A DNA stretch of 64,000 nt from Ureibacillus aquaedulcis (GCF_030418165.1 NZ_JAUHTQ010000005.1:174832-238831), one strand, 5' to 3'; positions 35,840 to 45,867 are shown, numbered from the stretch's first letter. Notes: generated by a model from the letters alone, not told the origin. Program-made: numbers and translations.

Positions 35840-38254
35840 TTATTTTACTACGATATTGACTAGTTTACCTGGTACAGCAATGACTTTGACAATTTGCTTG
35901 CCTTCCGTAAATTCCAGTACTTTTTCATCGGCTTTAGCAATTTCTTCAAGTTGTTCTCTTGTTACGTCTTTTGCCACTTTCACTTTCGCACGTAATTTAC
36001 CGTTAACTTGAACCACTACTTCGACCTCATCATCCACAAGTTTTGACTCATCGAATGTTGGCCACTCTTCATAAGTCAACGTTCCTGTATGACCCAGGAT
36101 TTCCCATAGTTCTTCAGCAACATGAGGTGCGATTGGTGCTAAAAGCTTAACAAAGCCTTCTGCAAACTCTGTTCGGAACGTTTCTGCTTTATAGCAATCG
36201 TTAATAAACACCATCATTTGGGAAATGGCTGTATTAAATCGAAGATTCTCGTAATCATCCGTTACTTTTTTCACTGTTTGGTGATACGATTTTTCAAGTG
36301 TTGTATCTGCGTTCGATTGTACTTTTTCAGATAGTGCACCCTCTTCAGTCGTATAAAGACGCCAAATACGATCCAAGAAACGACGTGCACCGTCTAGTCC
36401 GTTAGTAGACCATGCAACAGAAGCATCCAATGGTCCCATGAACATTTCATATAAACGAAGTGTATCTGCACCATGCGTACTTACGATATCATCAGGATTT
36501 ACAACATTTCCTTTAGATTTAGACATTTTTTCATTACCCTCACCCAGAATCATTCCTTGGTTAAATAACTTTTGGAATGGTTCTTTAGTCGGCACTACAC
36601 CTAAATCATACAGTACTTTATGCCAGAAGCGTGCGTATAGTAAGTGAAGTACGGCATGCTCTGCTCCACCAATATAAATATCAACCGGTAACCAACGTTT
36701 TAACAATTCTTCGTCGGCAATCGCTTCATTATTCTTCGGATCGATATATCGTAAGAAGTACCAGCTTGAACCTGCCCATTGCGGCATTGTGTTCGTTTCT
36801 CGGCGGCCTTTTTTGCCTGTTTCAGGGTCAACTACATTTACCCATTCATCTATATTGGCTAATGGTGATTCACCAGTACCAGAAGGACGAATATTTGAAG
36901 TCTTTGGTAATTCCAATGGCAACTCATCTACTGGAATCGTTGTCATTGTGCCATCTTCCCAATGAATTACAGGGATTGGTTCACCCCAATAACGTTGACG
37001 GGAGAATAGCCAGTCACGCAAACGATACGTAATTTTCTTTTCACCTACACCATTCGTTTCAAGCCATTGAATCACATTGGAAATCCCTTCGGCTTTATTT
37101 AAACCATTCAAGAAATCCGAGTTAATATGAGCACCGTCTCCCGTAAAGGCTTCATTTTCAATATCTCCACCTTCAAGTACCGGGATAATTTCCAAACCGA
37201 ATTCTTTTGCGAACTCATAGTCGCGCTCATCATGTGCAGGAACCGCCATAATAGCACCCGTACCGTATGATGCCAATACATAGTCAGCAATCCAGATTGG
37301 AATTTCTTTTCCGTTAATTGGATTTACTGCAAATGCACCCGTAAATACACCCGTTTTTTCTTTTGCTAGATCTGTACGTTCAAGATCAGATTTCATTTTT
37401 ACTTTTTCTAGATATGCTTCGACTGCTTCACGCTGTTCCGCCGTTGTGATTTCATCAACTAATTTATGCTCTGGTGCCAATACGCAATAAGTTGCACCGA
37501 ATAAAGTATCTGGACGAGTTGTAAAGACTTCGAATTGTCCTTCAGAACCAGCAACAGTAAATTTCACTTGTGCCCCTTCAGAACGGCCAATCCAGTTGCG
37601 CTGCATATCTTTGATGGACTCTGGCCAATCTACTTCTTCTAAATCGTCCAGTAGACGGTCTGCATATTTTGTAATACGCAGTACCCACTGACGCATTGGT
37701 CTACGTTCTACTGGGTGCCCACCACGCTCTGATTTTCCGTCGATTACTTCTTCATTGGCAAGTACTGTACCTAATGCTTCACACCAGTTTACAGGGATTT
37801 CGTCCACATAAGCCAAGTCCATTTCGACAAGCTTTGTAAAAATCCATTGAGTCCACTTATAATAGCCAGGATCTGTTGTATTGATTTCACGATCCCAATC
37901 ATAAGAGAACCCCAATTCTTGAATTTGGCGCTTGAATGTTGCGATGTTTTTCGCCGTAAACTCGGCAGGGTCATTTCCTGTATCTAATGCGTATTGCTCA
38001 GCCGGTAGACCAAATGCATCCCAACCAATCGGATGCAATACATCATACCCCTGCATGCGTTTGAAACGCGATAAAATATCCGTCGCTGTGTAACCTTCCG
38101 GGTGCCCAACGTGTAACCCTGCCCCTGACGGATACGGGAACATATCCAGTGCATAGAACTTCGGCTTTGATGTATCGTCCAATGTTTTAAACGATTTATT
38201 TTCAAGCCAGTATTGTTGCCATTTTTTTTCGATTTGTTGATGATTAAAACTCAT
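35840..38254 (-). CDS. leuS: leucyl-tRNA synthetase
   Basis: Class I aminoacyl-tRNA synthetase, 804 residues. HIGH-type motif HVGH at 48-51 in [19 protein letters not shown], the CP1 editing domain (about 220-410; [33 protein letters not shown] with the editing Thr/Asp signature), [13 protein letters not shown] near residue 575 and a C-terminal tRNA-binding domain. Start ATG at 38254, preceded by AAGGAGG. Expression is controlled by a leucine T-box ending near 38560 and possibly by a second promoter at 38344. The gap of over 300 bases between T-box and start is unusual. Confidence 0.98.
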   Translation of the reverse strand: MSFNHQQIEKKWQQYWLENKSFKTLDDTSKPKFYALDMFPYPSGAGLHVGHPEGYTATDILSRFKRMQGYDVLHPIGWDAFGLPAEQYALDTGNDPAEFTAKNIATFKRQIQELGFSYDWDREINTTDPGYYKWTQWIFTKLVEMDLAYVDEIPVNWCEALGTVLANEEVIDGKSERGGHPVERRPMRQWVLRITKYADRLLDDLEEVDWPESIKDMQRNWIGRSEGAQVKFTVAGSEGQFEVFTTRPDTLFGATYCVLAPEHKLVDEITTAEQREAVEAYLEKVKMKSDLERTDLAKEKTGVFTGAFAVNPINGKEIPIWIADYVLASYGTGAIMAVPAHDERDYEFAKEFGLEIIPVLEGGDIENEAFTGDGAHINSDFLNGLNKAEGISNVIQWLETNGVGEKKITYRLRDWLFSRQRYWGEPIPVIHWEDGTMTTIPVDELPLELPKTSNIRPSGTGESPLANIDEWVNVVDPETGKKGRRETNTMPQWAGSSWYFLRYIDPKNNEAIADEELLKRWLPVDIYIGGAEHAVLHLLYARFWHKVLYDLGVVPTKEPFQKLFNQGMILGEGNEKMSKSKGNVVNPDDIVSTHGADTLRLYEMFMGPLDASVAWSTNGLDGARRFLDRIWRLYTTEEGALSEKVQSNADTTLEKSYHQTVKKVTDDYENLRFNTAISQMMVFINDCYKAETFRTEFAEGFVKLLAPIAPHVAEELWEILGHTGTLTYEEWPTFDESKLVDDEVEVVVQVNGKLRAKVKVAKDVTREQLEEIAKADEKVLEFTEGKQIVKVIAVPGKLVNIVVK

Positions 38255-38313
38255 ATGCTATCTCCTCCTTAATATTGAATAGGCACGCTGTGTCGACACG
38301 AAGGAATGTATTT

Positions 38314-38335
38314 AAAATACGCCTTGGCGTATTTT
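38314..38335 (-). other. perfect hairpin in the leuS 5' region
   Basis: AAAATACGCC-TT-GGCGTATTTT, a 10-bp perfect stem with a 2-base loop about 60 bases before leuS. A separate palindrome GTGTCGACAC lies at 38290-38299. Confidence 0.6.
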
Positions 38336-38343
38336 TTGCCCAG

Positions 38344-38365
38344 ATTATATCAAGCTAGCTTGATA
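38344..38365 (-). promoter_or_regulatory. second leuS promoter with overlapping 18-bp palindrome
   Basis: On the minus strand TGATATAAT (38344-38352) is a perfect extended -10. It overlaps an 18-bp perfect palindrome TATCAAGCTAGCTTGATA (38348-38365), a possible repressor operator. The -35 is weak. Confidence 0.45.
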
Positions 38366-38559
38366 ATTACCTTTAAAAATCTGTGGCATCCGCCGGAAGC
38401 TTAAACTTCATTCAGTTCAGATGTGATCTCTACTAATGAAGTTAACAAAAGCTGTAACAAAAGTAGATTATCCTAATAATGGTAAAACTAATCATTGTTC
38501 AATTCACAATTGAATTAGACGTGCAGTTACTTAGGGGAAAGTTGACAAAATATTTAAAA

Positions 38560-38809
38560 AATAAAAAAACCCGTCCCTTTCCTTAGAAAGGGACGAGAGA
38601 TATTTGCAACTCCCGCGGTACCACCCAAATTAGTGACACTTCACTCAGCTTTAACTCCATAACGTGGAAAAACGGTTTTAGTTACTTTCTTCACTAAAAC
38701 AGACTCCAAGGCGAGTTCAATTTCTCCACTTGCTAGCTCACACCACCCGCTAACTCTCTTCGAAGCTTCAAAATTTACTATTCCTTCTCATTGTCATACT
38801 TTTCATATT
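38560..38809 (-). promoter_or_regulatory. T-box leader, leucine, upstream of leuS
   Basis: On the minus strand: stem I with a CTC specifier (revcomp of 38713-38715, in GAACTCGCC), the T-box sequence GGGTGGTACCGCGGG (around 38613-38627) whose TGGT can pair with an ACCA tRNA end (A73 of tRNA-Leu), and a terminator CGTCCCTTTC-TAAG-GAAAGGGACG followed by TTTTTTT (38560-38595). Uncharged tRNA-Leu would favour the antiterminator. Confidence 0.93.
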
Positions 38810-38815
38810 TTATTT

Positions 38816-38844
38816 ATTTTAATGTATATAGGCAAAATAAACAA
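38816..38844 (-). promoter_or_regulatory. promoter of the leuS T-box transcript
   Basis: Read on the minus strand: -35 TTGTTT (38839-38844), 17-bp spacer, -10 TAAAAT (38816-38821), just past the MFS gene stop at 38888. Confidence 0.5.
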
Positions 38845-38887
38845 GTCTTTCCTGGATTGACAGCCGCAAAATCCAGATTTACTTTGA

Positions 38888-40078
38888 TTAACTCTGAATA
38901 TGGTCAGTATATTTGCCATTTTCCTTTTTTAATGGGCGATCATAAAGGATACAAGGGATAATTGCGATAATAAATAATCCGCATAGCACAGCTATTAGTA
39001 CATCCATATTATAAACGTCTACAATTATTCCACCGATAAATGGACCAATCATTCTTCCAATAGATCCGATGCTATTTACTACCCCTTGGTAAGTACCACC
39101 TTTTCCTTTGGGTGCCAACATATTGGCAATTGTCGGTACTGCGGGCCATACAAAGATTTCACCTAAAGTTAAAATCATCATTGCTACGGCGAACATTTTA
39201 AAGCTATCTGCATATAGAATAATCGTGAACGAAAACATCATGACCAGCATTCCGACTACTAATTGTCCCTTAATTTGTTTTTCGTACTTCTGGACAAGTG
39301 GACTAATCAGAGGCTGCAGCGTGATGATTAATAAGCCGTTTATGGTCCAAAGCAAGCTATATTCTTTTAAGCCGATTCCAAGTTGCTGAATATGTGTCGA
39401 TAATGTTGAAGCCCATTGTGAGTAAGCGACCCATGCCAATAAGAAAGCACTGCAGAGAATAAGCAATGCATAAAAGTTAGCTTTTGATGAATTGGTTTCA
39501 ATGACTTTCTCGCTCGTTTCTTTTTCGATTTTCGGTATCATGCCACGATAAGAAATAAGAGCGATTAGTAAAAAGACTATATATAAACCTAGATTTGAGA
39601 TAAATAAATAATCAAAACTGATTTCGGCAATGGGACCTGCTATCGCTGGACCAACCGCAACACCAAGATTTTGCGCTAAATAGATTGCATTAAATCCTTT
39701 CCTGCCACCTTCAGGCCAAACAGAACCTACCAGGGCGAACATTGCCGGAATTACTATTCCGCTCCCAAACCCCATAACGACCAAAAAGTAAACATAATGC
39801 GGCCAACCATGCCAAATGGTAATTCCTATTAACGATAGTACCGTTATAAAAATTCCGAGCATGATGGACTTATACCCACCGAAACGATCAAACAAATATC
39901 CACCCACTAGATTACCCAGAACCGTGGCACCTGCATTCATCATTAAAACAAAGCCGGCAACCGATAAAGTTTGTCCTAGATGCTCATGCATATAAATTGT
40001 ATTTAAAGGCCATATAAGAGAGCTTCCGGTAATGTTGATAAATGCACCGATTACGAGCAGCCATACATTTTTGGGCAT
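38888..40078 (-). CDS. MFS transporter, drug-exporter-like
   Basis: 396-residue major facilitator with about 12 hydrophobic segments. The loop 2-3 motif LVGGYLFDRFGGYKSIMLG is the MFS signature; the second half repeats it weakly. It begins MPKNVWLLVIGAFINITGSS. Start ATG at 40078, about 8-10 bases after GGAGG; an upstream in-frame extension lacks a ribosome site. In B. subtilis a similar MFS gene (yttB) neighbours leuS. No terminator is visible between it and the leuS promoter, so some read-through into the T-box is possible. Substrate unknown. Confidence 0.85.
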   Translation of the reverse strand: MPKNVWLLVIGAFINITGSSLIWPLNTIYMHEHLGQTLSVAGFVLMMNAGATVLGNLVGGYLFDRFGGYKSIMLGIFITVLSLIGITIWHGWPHYVYFLVVMGFGSGIVIPAMFALVGSVWPEGGRKGFNAIYLAQNLGVAVGPAIAGPIAEISFDYLFISNLGLYIVFLLIALISYRGMIPKIEKETSEKVIETNSSKANFYALLILCSAFLLAWVAYSQWASTLSTHIQQLGIGLKEYSLLWTINGLLIITLQPLISPLVQKYEKQIKGQLVVGMLVMMFSFTIILYADSFKMFAVAMMILTLGEIFVWPAVPTIANMLAPKGKGGTYQGVVNSIGSIGRMIGPFIGGIIVDVYNMDVLIAVLCGLFIIAIIPCILYDRPLKKENGKYTDHIQS

Positions 40079-40368
40079 TTCCCCATTCCTCCATTTAAAG
40101 TAGCAGAAACACCCTTTATCCAAAGATGATGTTCTTCTCTTGTTGATTTTATTTTGAACCAAAAGAATAGTAGTAGTCCTCTTTTTTCAAAAGTACTAGT
40201 AAAGAATTAAAAAATCAATAGGGAGCAAAATAGCCATAATATTACAAAATCTTAGTTAGTGAATAATAGAATTTTCTATATAAATCAAGAATTTAAGCCA
40301 TGAGATTTTGTTCAAGTGCCATGAGTATTATTTCATGGTAGAATGATTTGTTAGAGGAGTGAAATATA

Positions 40369-41331
40369 ATGGCAGAACAACAATTTCCGTTCCCGTCAGA
40401 TGGGAAACGTTATTATACATGGAACCGCTATTTAAGAGATGAATTTGGCAAAAAGGTTTATAAAGTGGCCCTGGATGCCGGCTTTGATTGCCCAAATCGT
40501 GATGGTACGGTCGCTTTTGGTGGTTGTACTTTTTGTAGTGCTGCAGGTAGCGGCGACTTTGCCGGCGACCGGGTAGACCCAATCCCAGTGCAATTCGAAA
40601 AGATTAAAGAAAAAATGCAGCATAAATGGAAAGACGGTATGACAATGGCCTATTTCCAAGCATATACAAATACACACGCACCACTGCATGTGTTAAAAGA
40701 GAAATTTGAAGCAGCCCTTGCTTGCGAAGGAGTAATGGGGTTAAGTATTGCGACTCGTCCGGATTGCCTGCCGGATGATGTGGTGGAATATTTAGCGGAA
40801 TTAAATCAAAGAACTTATTTATGGGTAGAGCTGGGTCTGCAAACTGTCCATGAAAAAACCGCGAATTTAATAAACCGCGCCCATGATTATGCAACATATG
40901 TAGAAGGTGTGGAAAAACTGCGCAAGCATAATATTCGTGTTTGTTCACATATCATCAACGGTTTGCCGTTGGAGGATTACGATATGATGATGGAGACTGC
41001 CCGGGAAGTGGCGAAGCTGGATGTTCAAGGGATTAAAATCCACCTTCTTCATTTATTAAAAGGAACACCACTAGTAAAGCAATACGAAAAAGGAATGTTG
41101 GAATTCCTTGAAAAAGACCAATATATTCAATTAGTAGCTGACCAATTGGAACTCATTCCTCCAGAAATGATTGTTCACCGTATTACTGGAGACGGTCCGA
41201 TTGATTTAATGATTGGCCCTATGTGGAGTGTAAACAAATGGGAAGTACTGAATGGAATTGATGCGGAGCTCGAACGCCGAGGCAGTTGGCAAGGAAAATA
41301 CTATGTACCTTCTGCAAACGAAACCGTGTAA
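40369..41331 (+). CDS. mnmL: radical SAM protein YtqA (MnmL)
   Basis: 320-residue radical SAM enzyme. The cluster cysteines C41, C53 and C56 (CPNRDGTVAFGGCTFC) have the long CX11CX2C spacing of the YhcC/TIGR01212 family. Also seen: VMGLSIATRPDCLPDDVV, ELGLQTVHEKTANLINR and HIINGLPLEDYDMMMETA. B. subtilis YtqA has been linked to tRNA wobble-uridine modification (route to mnm5s2U) together with YtqB. Start ATG at 40369, 9 bases after AGAGGAG; 42 bases before ytqB, one operon. Confidence 0.88.
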   Translation: MAEQQFPFPSDGKRYYTWNRYLRDEFGKKVYKVALDAGFDCPNRDGTVAFGGCTFCSAAGSGDFAGDRVDPIPVQFEKIKEKMQHKWKDGMTMAYFQAYTNTHAPLHVLKEKFEAALACEGVMGLSIATRPDCLPDDVVEYLAELNQRTYLWVELGLQTVHEKTANLINRAHDYATYVEGVEKLRKHNIRVCSHIINGLPLEDYDMMMETAREVAKLDVQGIKIHLLHLLKGTPLVKQYEKGMLEFLEKDQYIQLVADQLELIPPEMIVHRITGDGPIDLMIGPMWSVNKWEVLNGIDAELERRGSWQGKYYVPSANETV

Positions 41332-41373
41332 ATGAACAACTTATGCTCTATTTTCAAGAGGATGTGACGAATT

Positions 41374-41946
41374 ATGAAGCTTCAAAGAGTTATACAATAT
41401 GCGCAAACCCTCCTTACGCAATGTATTGAAAAAGGAGAAGTTGCAGTAGACGGTACTGCCGGAAATGGACATGACACTTTATTTCTCGCCCAACTTGTTG
41501 GAGACGCTGGACATGTTTATGCATTCGATGTGCAAAAACAAGCGATAGATGCTACCTCGGAGCGACTATTTGAACATGGTATGTCAAATGCCACTGTCCT
41601 TTTAGATGGACATGAAAATATTGCAAAGTATGTTCACCAGGAAGTTGCGGGTGCCATCTTCAATTTAGGTTATTTGCCAGGCGCCGACCATACAATCGTA
41701 ACCAAAGGAAATACGACCATACTTGCCATTGAACAACTACTGCAGCTACTAAAAGTTGGCGGCATCATTGTTCTGGTCATCTATCATGGACATGATGGCG
41801 GCAAGGAGGAACGCGATGAAGTACTGCGTTTTGTAAGTTCCCTCCCACAAAAATACGTGCACGTATTGAGATACGAATTTATTAATCAGAAAAACGACCC
41901 ACCCTTTATAGTAGCACTCGAAAAGGTAAAACAGTTTTCAAAATAA
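41374..41946 (+). CDS. mnmM: tRNA mnm5U methyltransferase MnmM (YtqB)
   Basis: 190-residue class I SAM methyltransferase: VDGTAGNGHDTLFLAQLVG (motif I), YAFDVQKQAIDAT, AIFNLGYLPGADHTIVTK (family-specific NLGYLPG) and IIVLVIYHGHDGGKEERD. The B. subtilis homologue methylates nm5(s2)U34 to mnm5(s2)U34 in tRNA. Start ATG at 41374 after AGAGGATG. Second gene of the ytqAB pair, so both late wobble-modification steps are co-expressed. Confidence 0.92.
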   Translation: MKLQRVIQYAQTLLTQCIEKGEVAVDGTAGNGHDTLFLAQLVGDAGHVYAFDVQKQAIDATSERLFEHGMSNATVLLDGHENIAKYVHQEVAGAIFNLGYLPGADHTIVTKGNTTILAIEQLLQLLKVGGIIVLVIYHGHDGGKEERDEVLRFVSSLPQKYVHVLRYEFINQKNDPPFIVALEKVKQFSK

Positions 41947-41947
41947 A

Positions 41948-41993
41948 AAGGCGTGAAGCTAAACGATTATTTCGTTGCTTCACGCTTTTTATT
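41948..41993. terminator. bidirectional terminator between mnmM and symporter
   Basis: AGGCGTGAAGC pairs with GCTTCACGCTT around an inner ACG/CGT; T-rich on both sides. Confidence 0.88.
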
Positions 41994-43449
41994 ATTTTTT
42001 GTCTTTATTGTAATCTTCCCAGAATGTAGCGTTTTTGATACCTAGCTTAATAGGATCGAAAACTGGATCTTTTCCTTCTTTTTTCTGTTGCTCATAATCT
42101 TTCAACGCCAGTAGTGCCGGTTTCATCAAAATGAGAATGGCAATAACATTTATCCAAACCATCAAGCCCAGTCCCAAGTCACCAAACTTCCAGGCTAAAT
42201 CGGAAGTTCGGATCGCACCATAAAAAGTAGAAATAATGATGACTATTTTCAAAATCCATGTAGCATTTCTTTCGGTTTTTCCTGAAACAAGGTACGCAAC
42301 ATTGGTTTCTGCAATATAGTAATATGCCATAATTGTCGTGAATGCAAAGAAGAATAAGGCAACAGCAACGAAAGCAGAACCAAAGTTATTAAAGGCTGGA
42401 AATGCTGCATTCACTGCTAATTGAGTAAATTCTGTATACGTTGCACCAGCTACATGCTCGGCTACCAATTCTCCATCAGCGCTGCCTACATTCACATTAT
42501 AAGTGCCCATAAATAGAATCATCAATGCAGTCGCAGAACAAACTAATAATGTATCAATGTAAATCGATGCTGCCTGCACCAAACCTTGTTTAGCAGGATG
42601 GGATACTTCTGCAGCAGCTGCAGAGTGAGGTCCAGTTCCCTGTCCTGCTTCATTTGAATAAACAGCACGCTTTACTCCCCAAGCAATTGCTGCCCCAATC
42701 ATACCACCAAATGTTGCATCTGCATTAAATGCACTTCTAATGATCAAAGCAAAAACTTCCGGAACCTGCCCAATATTCATTATGATTACGACTACAGCTA
42801 ATAAAATATAAAGAACAGCCATAAACGGCACAATAATCTGTGCTGCATTTGCAATACGTTTAACTCCGCCCATTATGATAAATGCTAAAATGACAACAAC
42901 TATAATTCCTGTAATCGTTGGGTTAATACCGAATGCATTATCAACAGCACTTGTAATAGCATTGGACTGTACTCCCGGCATTAATATGGCAACCGCCAAT
43001 ATTGCCGCCAAAGCAAAGACTACACCGAACCATCGTTGACCAGTACCTTTTTCTATATAGAATGCTGGTCCTCCACGGTAAACACCATTTTTCTTATCTT
43101 TATATATTTGTGCTAATGTAGACTCTATGTAAGCTGTAGAAGCACCAATGAAAGCTGTTACCCACATCCAGAATACTGCACCTGGTCCACCAAAAGCAAT
43201 TGCAGTCGCTGTACCAACTATGTTACCTGTACCAACACGACCTGATAACGCCATCGTTAAAGCCTGGAACGATGTTACCCCTGCTTCCGACTTTTCCCCA
43301 GTAAACATAAGCGTGAACATATCCTTAATTTTTCTTACTTGCACGAACTTTGTTAGGATGGAAAACAATAGTCCCACGACCAAAATACCGTAAATCATTA
43401 CTGGACCCCATAAAATATCGTTTAACCACGTGACAATTTGATCAATCAT
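41992..43449 (-). CDS. sodium:alanine/glycine symporter family (AGCS) transporter
   Basis: 485-residue AGCS membrane protein with about 11 transmembrane segments; Na+-coupled uptake of small neutral amino acids (the B. subtilis relative is AlsT). Family motifs: ALTMALSGRVGTGNIVGTATAIAFGGPGAVFWMW near the N-terminus and AVYSNEAGQGTGPHSAAAAEV centrally, plus NVAYLVSGK. Start ATG at 43449, 5 bases after GAGAGGTG. Single gene facing mnmM. The exact substrate cannot be told from sequence. Confidence 0.92.
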   Translation of the reverse strand: MIDQIVTWLNDILWGPVMIYGILVVGLLFSILTKFVQVRKIKDMFTLMFTGEKSEAGVTSFQALTMALSGRVGTGNIVGTATAIAFGGPGAVFWMWVTAFIGASTAYIESTLAQIYKDKKNGVYRGGPAFYIEKGTGQRWFGVVFALAAILAVAILMPGVQSNAITSAVDNAFGINPTITGIIVVVILAFIIMGGVKRIANAAQIIVPFMAVLYILLAVVVIIMNIGQVPEVFALIIRSAFNADATFGGMIGAAIAWGVKRAVYSNEAGQGTGPHSAAAAEVSHPAKQGLVQAASIYIDTLLVCSATALMILFMGTYNVNVGSADGELVAEHVAGATYTEFTQLAVNAAFPAFNNFGSAFVAVALFFFAFTTIMAYYYIAETNVAYLVSGKTERNATWILKIVIIISTFYGAIRTSDLAWKFGDLGLGLMVWINVIAILILMKPALLALKDYEQQKKEGKDPVFDPIKLGIKNATFWEDYNKDKK

Positions 43450-43613
43450 GAATACACCTCTCAAACTTTATTTGTAAGAATATTATTTATATTACATAAA
43501 TTAAAAAATCTATTCAACATATTTTTAGAGAATGCTAGAAAAATGTTTCAAGATTTTGAATTTTGTAAATTATATAAATCCCATGTCCTAATTATTACAG
43601 CTTTTTTCCTATA

Positions 43614-43652
43614 CAAAAAAATCTTAGGAGTTTGTTCTATTTACTCCTAAGA
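43614..43652 (-). terminator. terminator after ytpA
   Basis: On the minus strand TCTTAGGAGT pairs with ACTCCTAAGA, followed by TTTTTTTG. Confidence 0.88.
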
Positions 43653-43668
43653 CATCTACCGATATTTA

Positions 43669-44469
43669 TTAAATTATATAGCCAAGCGATCTCATCACGT
43701 TATTCATGAAATCCCTGCAGTAAATAAATATTTCTTCTCTTTCATTATCGTGGAATACATTATGATAACTGTATGGCCACTCTTTAAATTGTATTTCTGT
43801 CGACTTTTGTTTGAAGAGCCACTTGCGTCCGGCGGAAGGATCCGTAATTTTATCTTGTTTGGCCGTTATTAATAATATGGGCAATGATAAATGACTTTCT
43901 TGTTCCGCCATTATATTTTTCAAGAGGTTTTGAACTTCCTTATACCATCCAACTGTTACATTGGTATGGTAAGGTGTATTATCCACTAACTCCTGATATC
44001 CTTCATTATTTCTTGTTAGCATCTTCTTATCAAGGTTTAACGAGACTTTTTTATTTGAAGCAAGTGAGCCTAAACTCGTCATTGCATTTGTCAATAGATT
44101 CGTTGTTTTCTTTAAAACCAGCCACGGTGATGTAAGGATTAATCCTGCACATTCCACATCATTTTTTTTCAAAAATCTAATCGCCAATGTTGCACCCAAC
44201 CCATGCCCCATTATAAAAACGGGCAATTGATAAAGTAGCGCATTTTGCATTAATTTCTGAATAAACTCCGAATACTCGGTTAGGTCTTCGTCATGAACCT
44301 TGCCGTATTTTAAGTTCTTGCCGTGCCCCGGCAAATCACCCATTACAATTGTAAAGCCCTCTGTTCGAAGCTTTTCAATCAACCATGCATACCATTGATG
44401 ATGCTCAAATGCACTGTGCAATAGAACGACAACTGCCTTCGTTTGTCCTTCTGCTTCCCATTTCCACAT
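43669..44469 (-). CDS. ytpA: YtpA-like alpha/beta hydrolase lacking the nucleophile
   Basis: 266-residue alpha/beta hydrolase aligning by eye with YtpA (phospholipase linked to bacilysocin synthesis in B. subtilis): opening MWKWEAEG, VMGDLPGHGKN, and C-terminal ITAKQDKITD (Asp206 or 210) and YSYHNVFH (His236). The nucleophile elbow, expected as GHSMGG, reads GHGLGA (Gly88-His-Gly90-Leu-Gly92): codon GGG where serine should be, with the frame intact on both sides. The oxyanion HG is LHS. Either a pseudoenzyme or a changed mechanism. Single gene, divergent from ytoA. Confidence 0.85.
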   Translation of the reverse strand: MWKWEAEGQTKAVVVLLHSAFEHHQWYAWLIEKLRTEGFTIVMGDLPGHGKNLKYGKVHDEDLTEYSEFIQKLMQNALLYQLPVFIMGHGLGATLAIRFLKKNDVECAGLILTSPWLVLKKTTNLLTNAMTSLGSLASNKKVSLNLDKKMLTRNNEGYQELVDNTPYHTNVTVGWYKEVQNLLKNIMAEQESHLSLPILLITAKQDKITDPSAGRKWLFKQKSTEIQFKEWPYSYHNVFHDNEREEIFIYCRDFMNNVMRSLGYII

Positions 44470-44581
44470 ACTTGCCCCTCCTACCCATCAAAAAATGGGT
44501 ACAACTACTACTATAATTTTCATTCACGTCCTAATCTGATACGCTATACTATATCATACTAAAGAATTGAGGAGATTTTCG

Positions 44582-45094
44582 ATGATTTATCCTTTCAAAG
44601 ACAAAAATCCTAAAATAGACCCATCTGTTTATATTGCAGATAATGCTGTAGTTACAGGAGATGTAACAATTGGTGAAGAATCTACTATTTGGTTCAACAC
44701 GGTTATTCGTGGTGATGTAGCACCGACCATCATCGGGAAACGATGCAGTATTCAAGATTTAAGCTGTATTCACCAAAGCCCGGAAAACCCCGTGATTATT
44801 GAAGATGAAGTTACTGTCGGACACCAAGTGACTTTACATGGTTGTGTCATCCGAAAAAGAGCCTTAATCGGCATGGGTTCCATCATTCTGGATGGAGCAG
44901 AAATTGGAGAAGGGGCATTTATTGGCGCTGGTAGTTTAGTACCACCGGGTAAAAAAATCCCTCCGAACAGCTTGGCGATGGGAAGACCCGCAAAGGTTGT
45001 ACGTGAAGTAACAGCAGTGGATCGCGAGGATATGGATCGTATAATTCGGGAATATGTAGAAAAAGGACAAATTTACAAATCTATTCAACCTTAA
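44582..45094 (+). CDS. ytoA: gamma-carbonic-anhydrase-like hexapeptide protein YtoA
   Basis: 170-residue left-handed beta-helix protein (hexapeptide repeats IDPSVYIADNAVVTGDVTIG, ESTIWFNTVIRGD). The putative metal histidines are in CIHQSPENP and TVGHQVTLHGC, the pattern of gamma carbonic anhydrases. C-terminal helix closes the trimer. Start ATG at 44582, 7 bases after GAGGAG; an upstream in-frame TTG overlaps that site. Carbonic anhydrase activity is not proven in Bacillus YtoA, and acyltransferase-like roles are also possible. Confidence 0.88.
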   Translation: MIYPFKDKNPKIDPSVYIADNAVVTGDVTIGEESTIWFNTVIRGDVAPTIIGKRCSIQDLSCIHQSPENPVIIEDEVTVGHQVTLHGCVIRKRALIGMGSIILDGAEIGEGAFIGAGSLVPPGKKIPPNSLAMGRPAKVVREVTAVDREDMDRIIREYVEKGQIYKSIQP

Positions 45095-45135
45095 GTTCAT
45101 AAAATAATAGAAACCTCTTTTTGGCAGCTTACATT

Positions 45136-45177
45136 ACGGGTATATCGCTTCTCGATTATACCTGTTTTTTGTTTTCG
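45136..45177 (+). terminator. terminator after ytoA
   Basis: ACGGGTATA pairs with TATACCTGT (one G-U), followed by TTTTTGTTTT. Confidence 0.8.
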
Positions 45178-45230
45178 GACCCTTCTTGGCTTTCCTGATT
45201 TACCTAACTACCTATATAAAGGAGAATGAA

Positions 45231-45782
45231 ATGGACCCATTTGAAAAAAGAAGCATCTATTGGGTAATGGCAATTCTTGTACTTGTAATTGCACCGTTCA
45301 TCGTTTTAATGACGCCAGCTGTACTATCTGTTGTCGTTTTTGAGGATCCCAATAAAATAGCCTTTATCTCATTTGGTAAAAATCTAATAATGTACCTTTT
45401 GGCTTTTTTCATCGCCTTTATCTCACTCTTAATCCTTTATTTCGTAAAAAAACTAATGACCAAACTCTTTGTATTGATATTATCCATTTTGGGATTTTTA
45501 ATCATTTACATTACGGGATTAAATCATTATGTATATCTGGATGAAAACTATATTGAGTACAACCCTTTGTTTGGCAGTGAGGTAATCTATCAGTGGTCTG
45601 ATTTATCAAGCGTAAGGCATATCCACCCTGATGGCGAAAAAGTAGAGTATGAATCCTATATTTTTACTTTCACTGATGGCTATTCTTTTAATTTTAAAGC
45701 CACCGGAGCAGTTGATTCTACTGTTAAAAGTAAAATTTATGAAAAGCTTCAATTATATAAAGTGCCATTTGAAATTTATTAG
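45231..45782 (+). CDS. membrane protein with C-terminal PH-like domain
   Basis: 183 residues from the ATG at 45231, 6 bases after AAAGGAG. Three transmembrane segments (about 9-37, 52-72 and 79-98; IAFISLLILYF, LFVLILSILGFLIIYI) precede a soluble C-terminal part (about 103-183) of beta strands: YVYLDENYIEYNPLFGSEVI, YIFTFTDGYSFNFKA. This resembles small bacterial PH-like domains in membrane proteins. No family could be named firmly. Own terminator shared with the facing acyltransferase gene. Confidence 0.7.
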   Translation: MDPFEKRSIYWVMAILVLVIAPFIVLMTPAVLSVVVFEDPNKIAFISFGKNLIMYLLAFFIAFISLLILYFVKKLMTKLFVLILSILGFLIIYITGLNHYVYLDENYIEYNPLFGSEVIYQWSDLSSVRHIHPDGEKVEYESYIFTFTDGYSFNFKATGAVDSTVKSKIYEKLQLYKVPFEIY

Positions 45783-45803
45783 TTAAGATTCGTATAAACC
45801 AAT

Positions 45804-45865
45804 AAAAAAACACCTTCGATTTTAGTTTACAGCAACTGCAGCTTCGTATCGAAGGTGTTTTTTAT
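45804..45865. terminator. bidirectional terminator between PH-like and acyltransferase genes
   Basis: AAACACCTTCGAT pairs with ATCGAAGGTGTTT (13 bp, long loop); T-rich on the plus side and A-rich before it. Confidence 0.85.
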
Positions 45866-45867
45866 AT

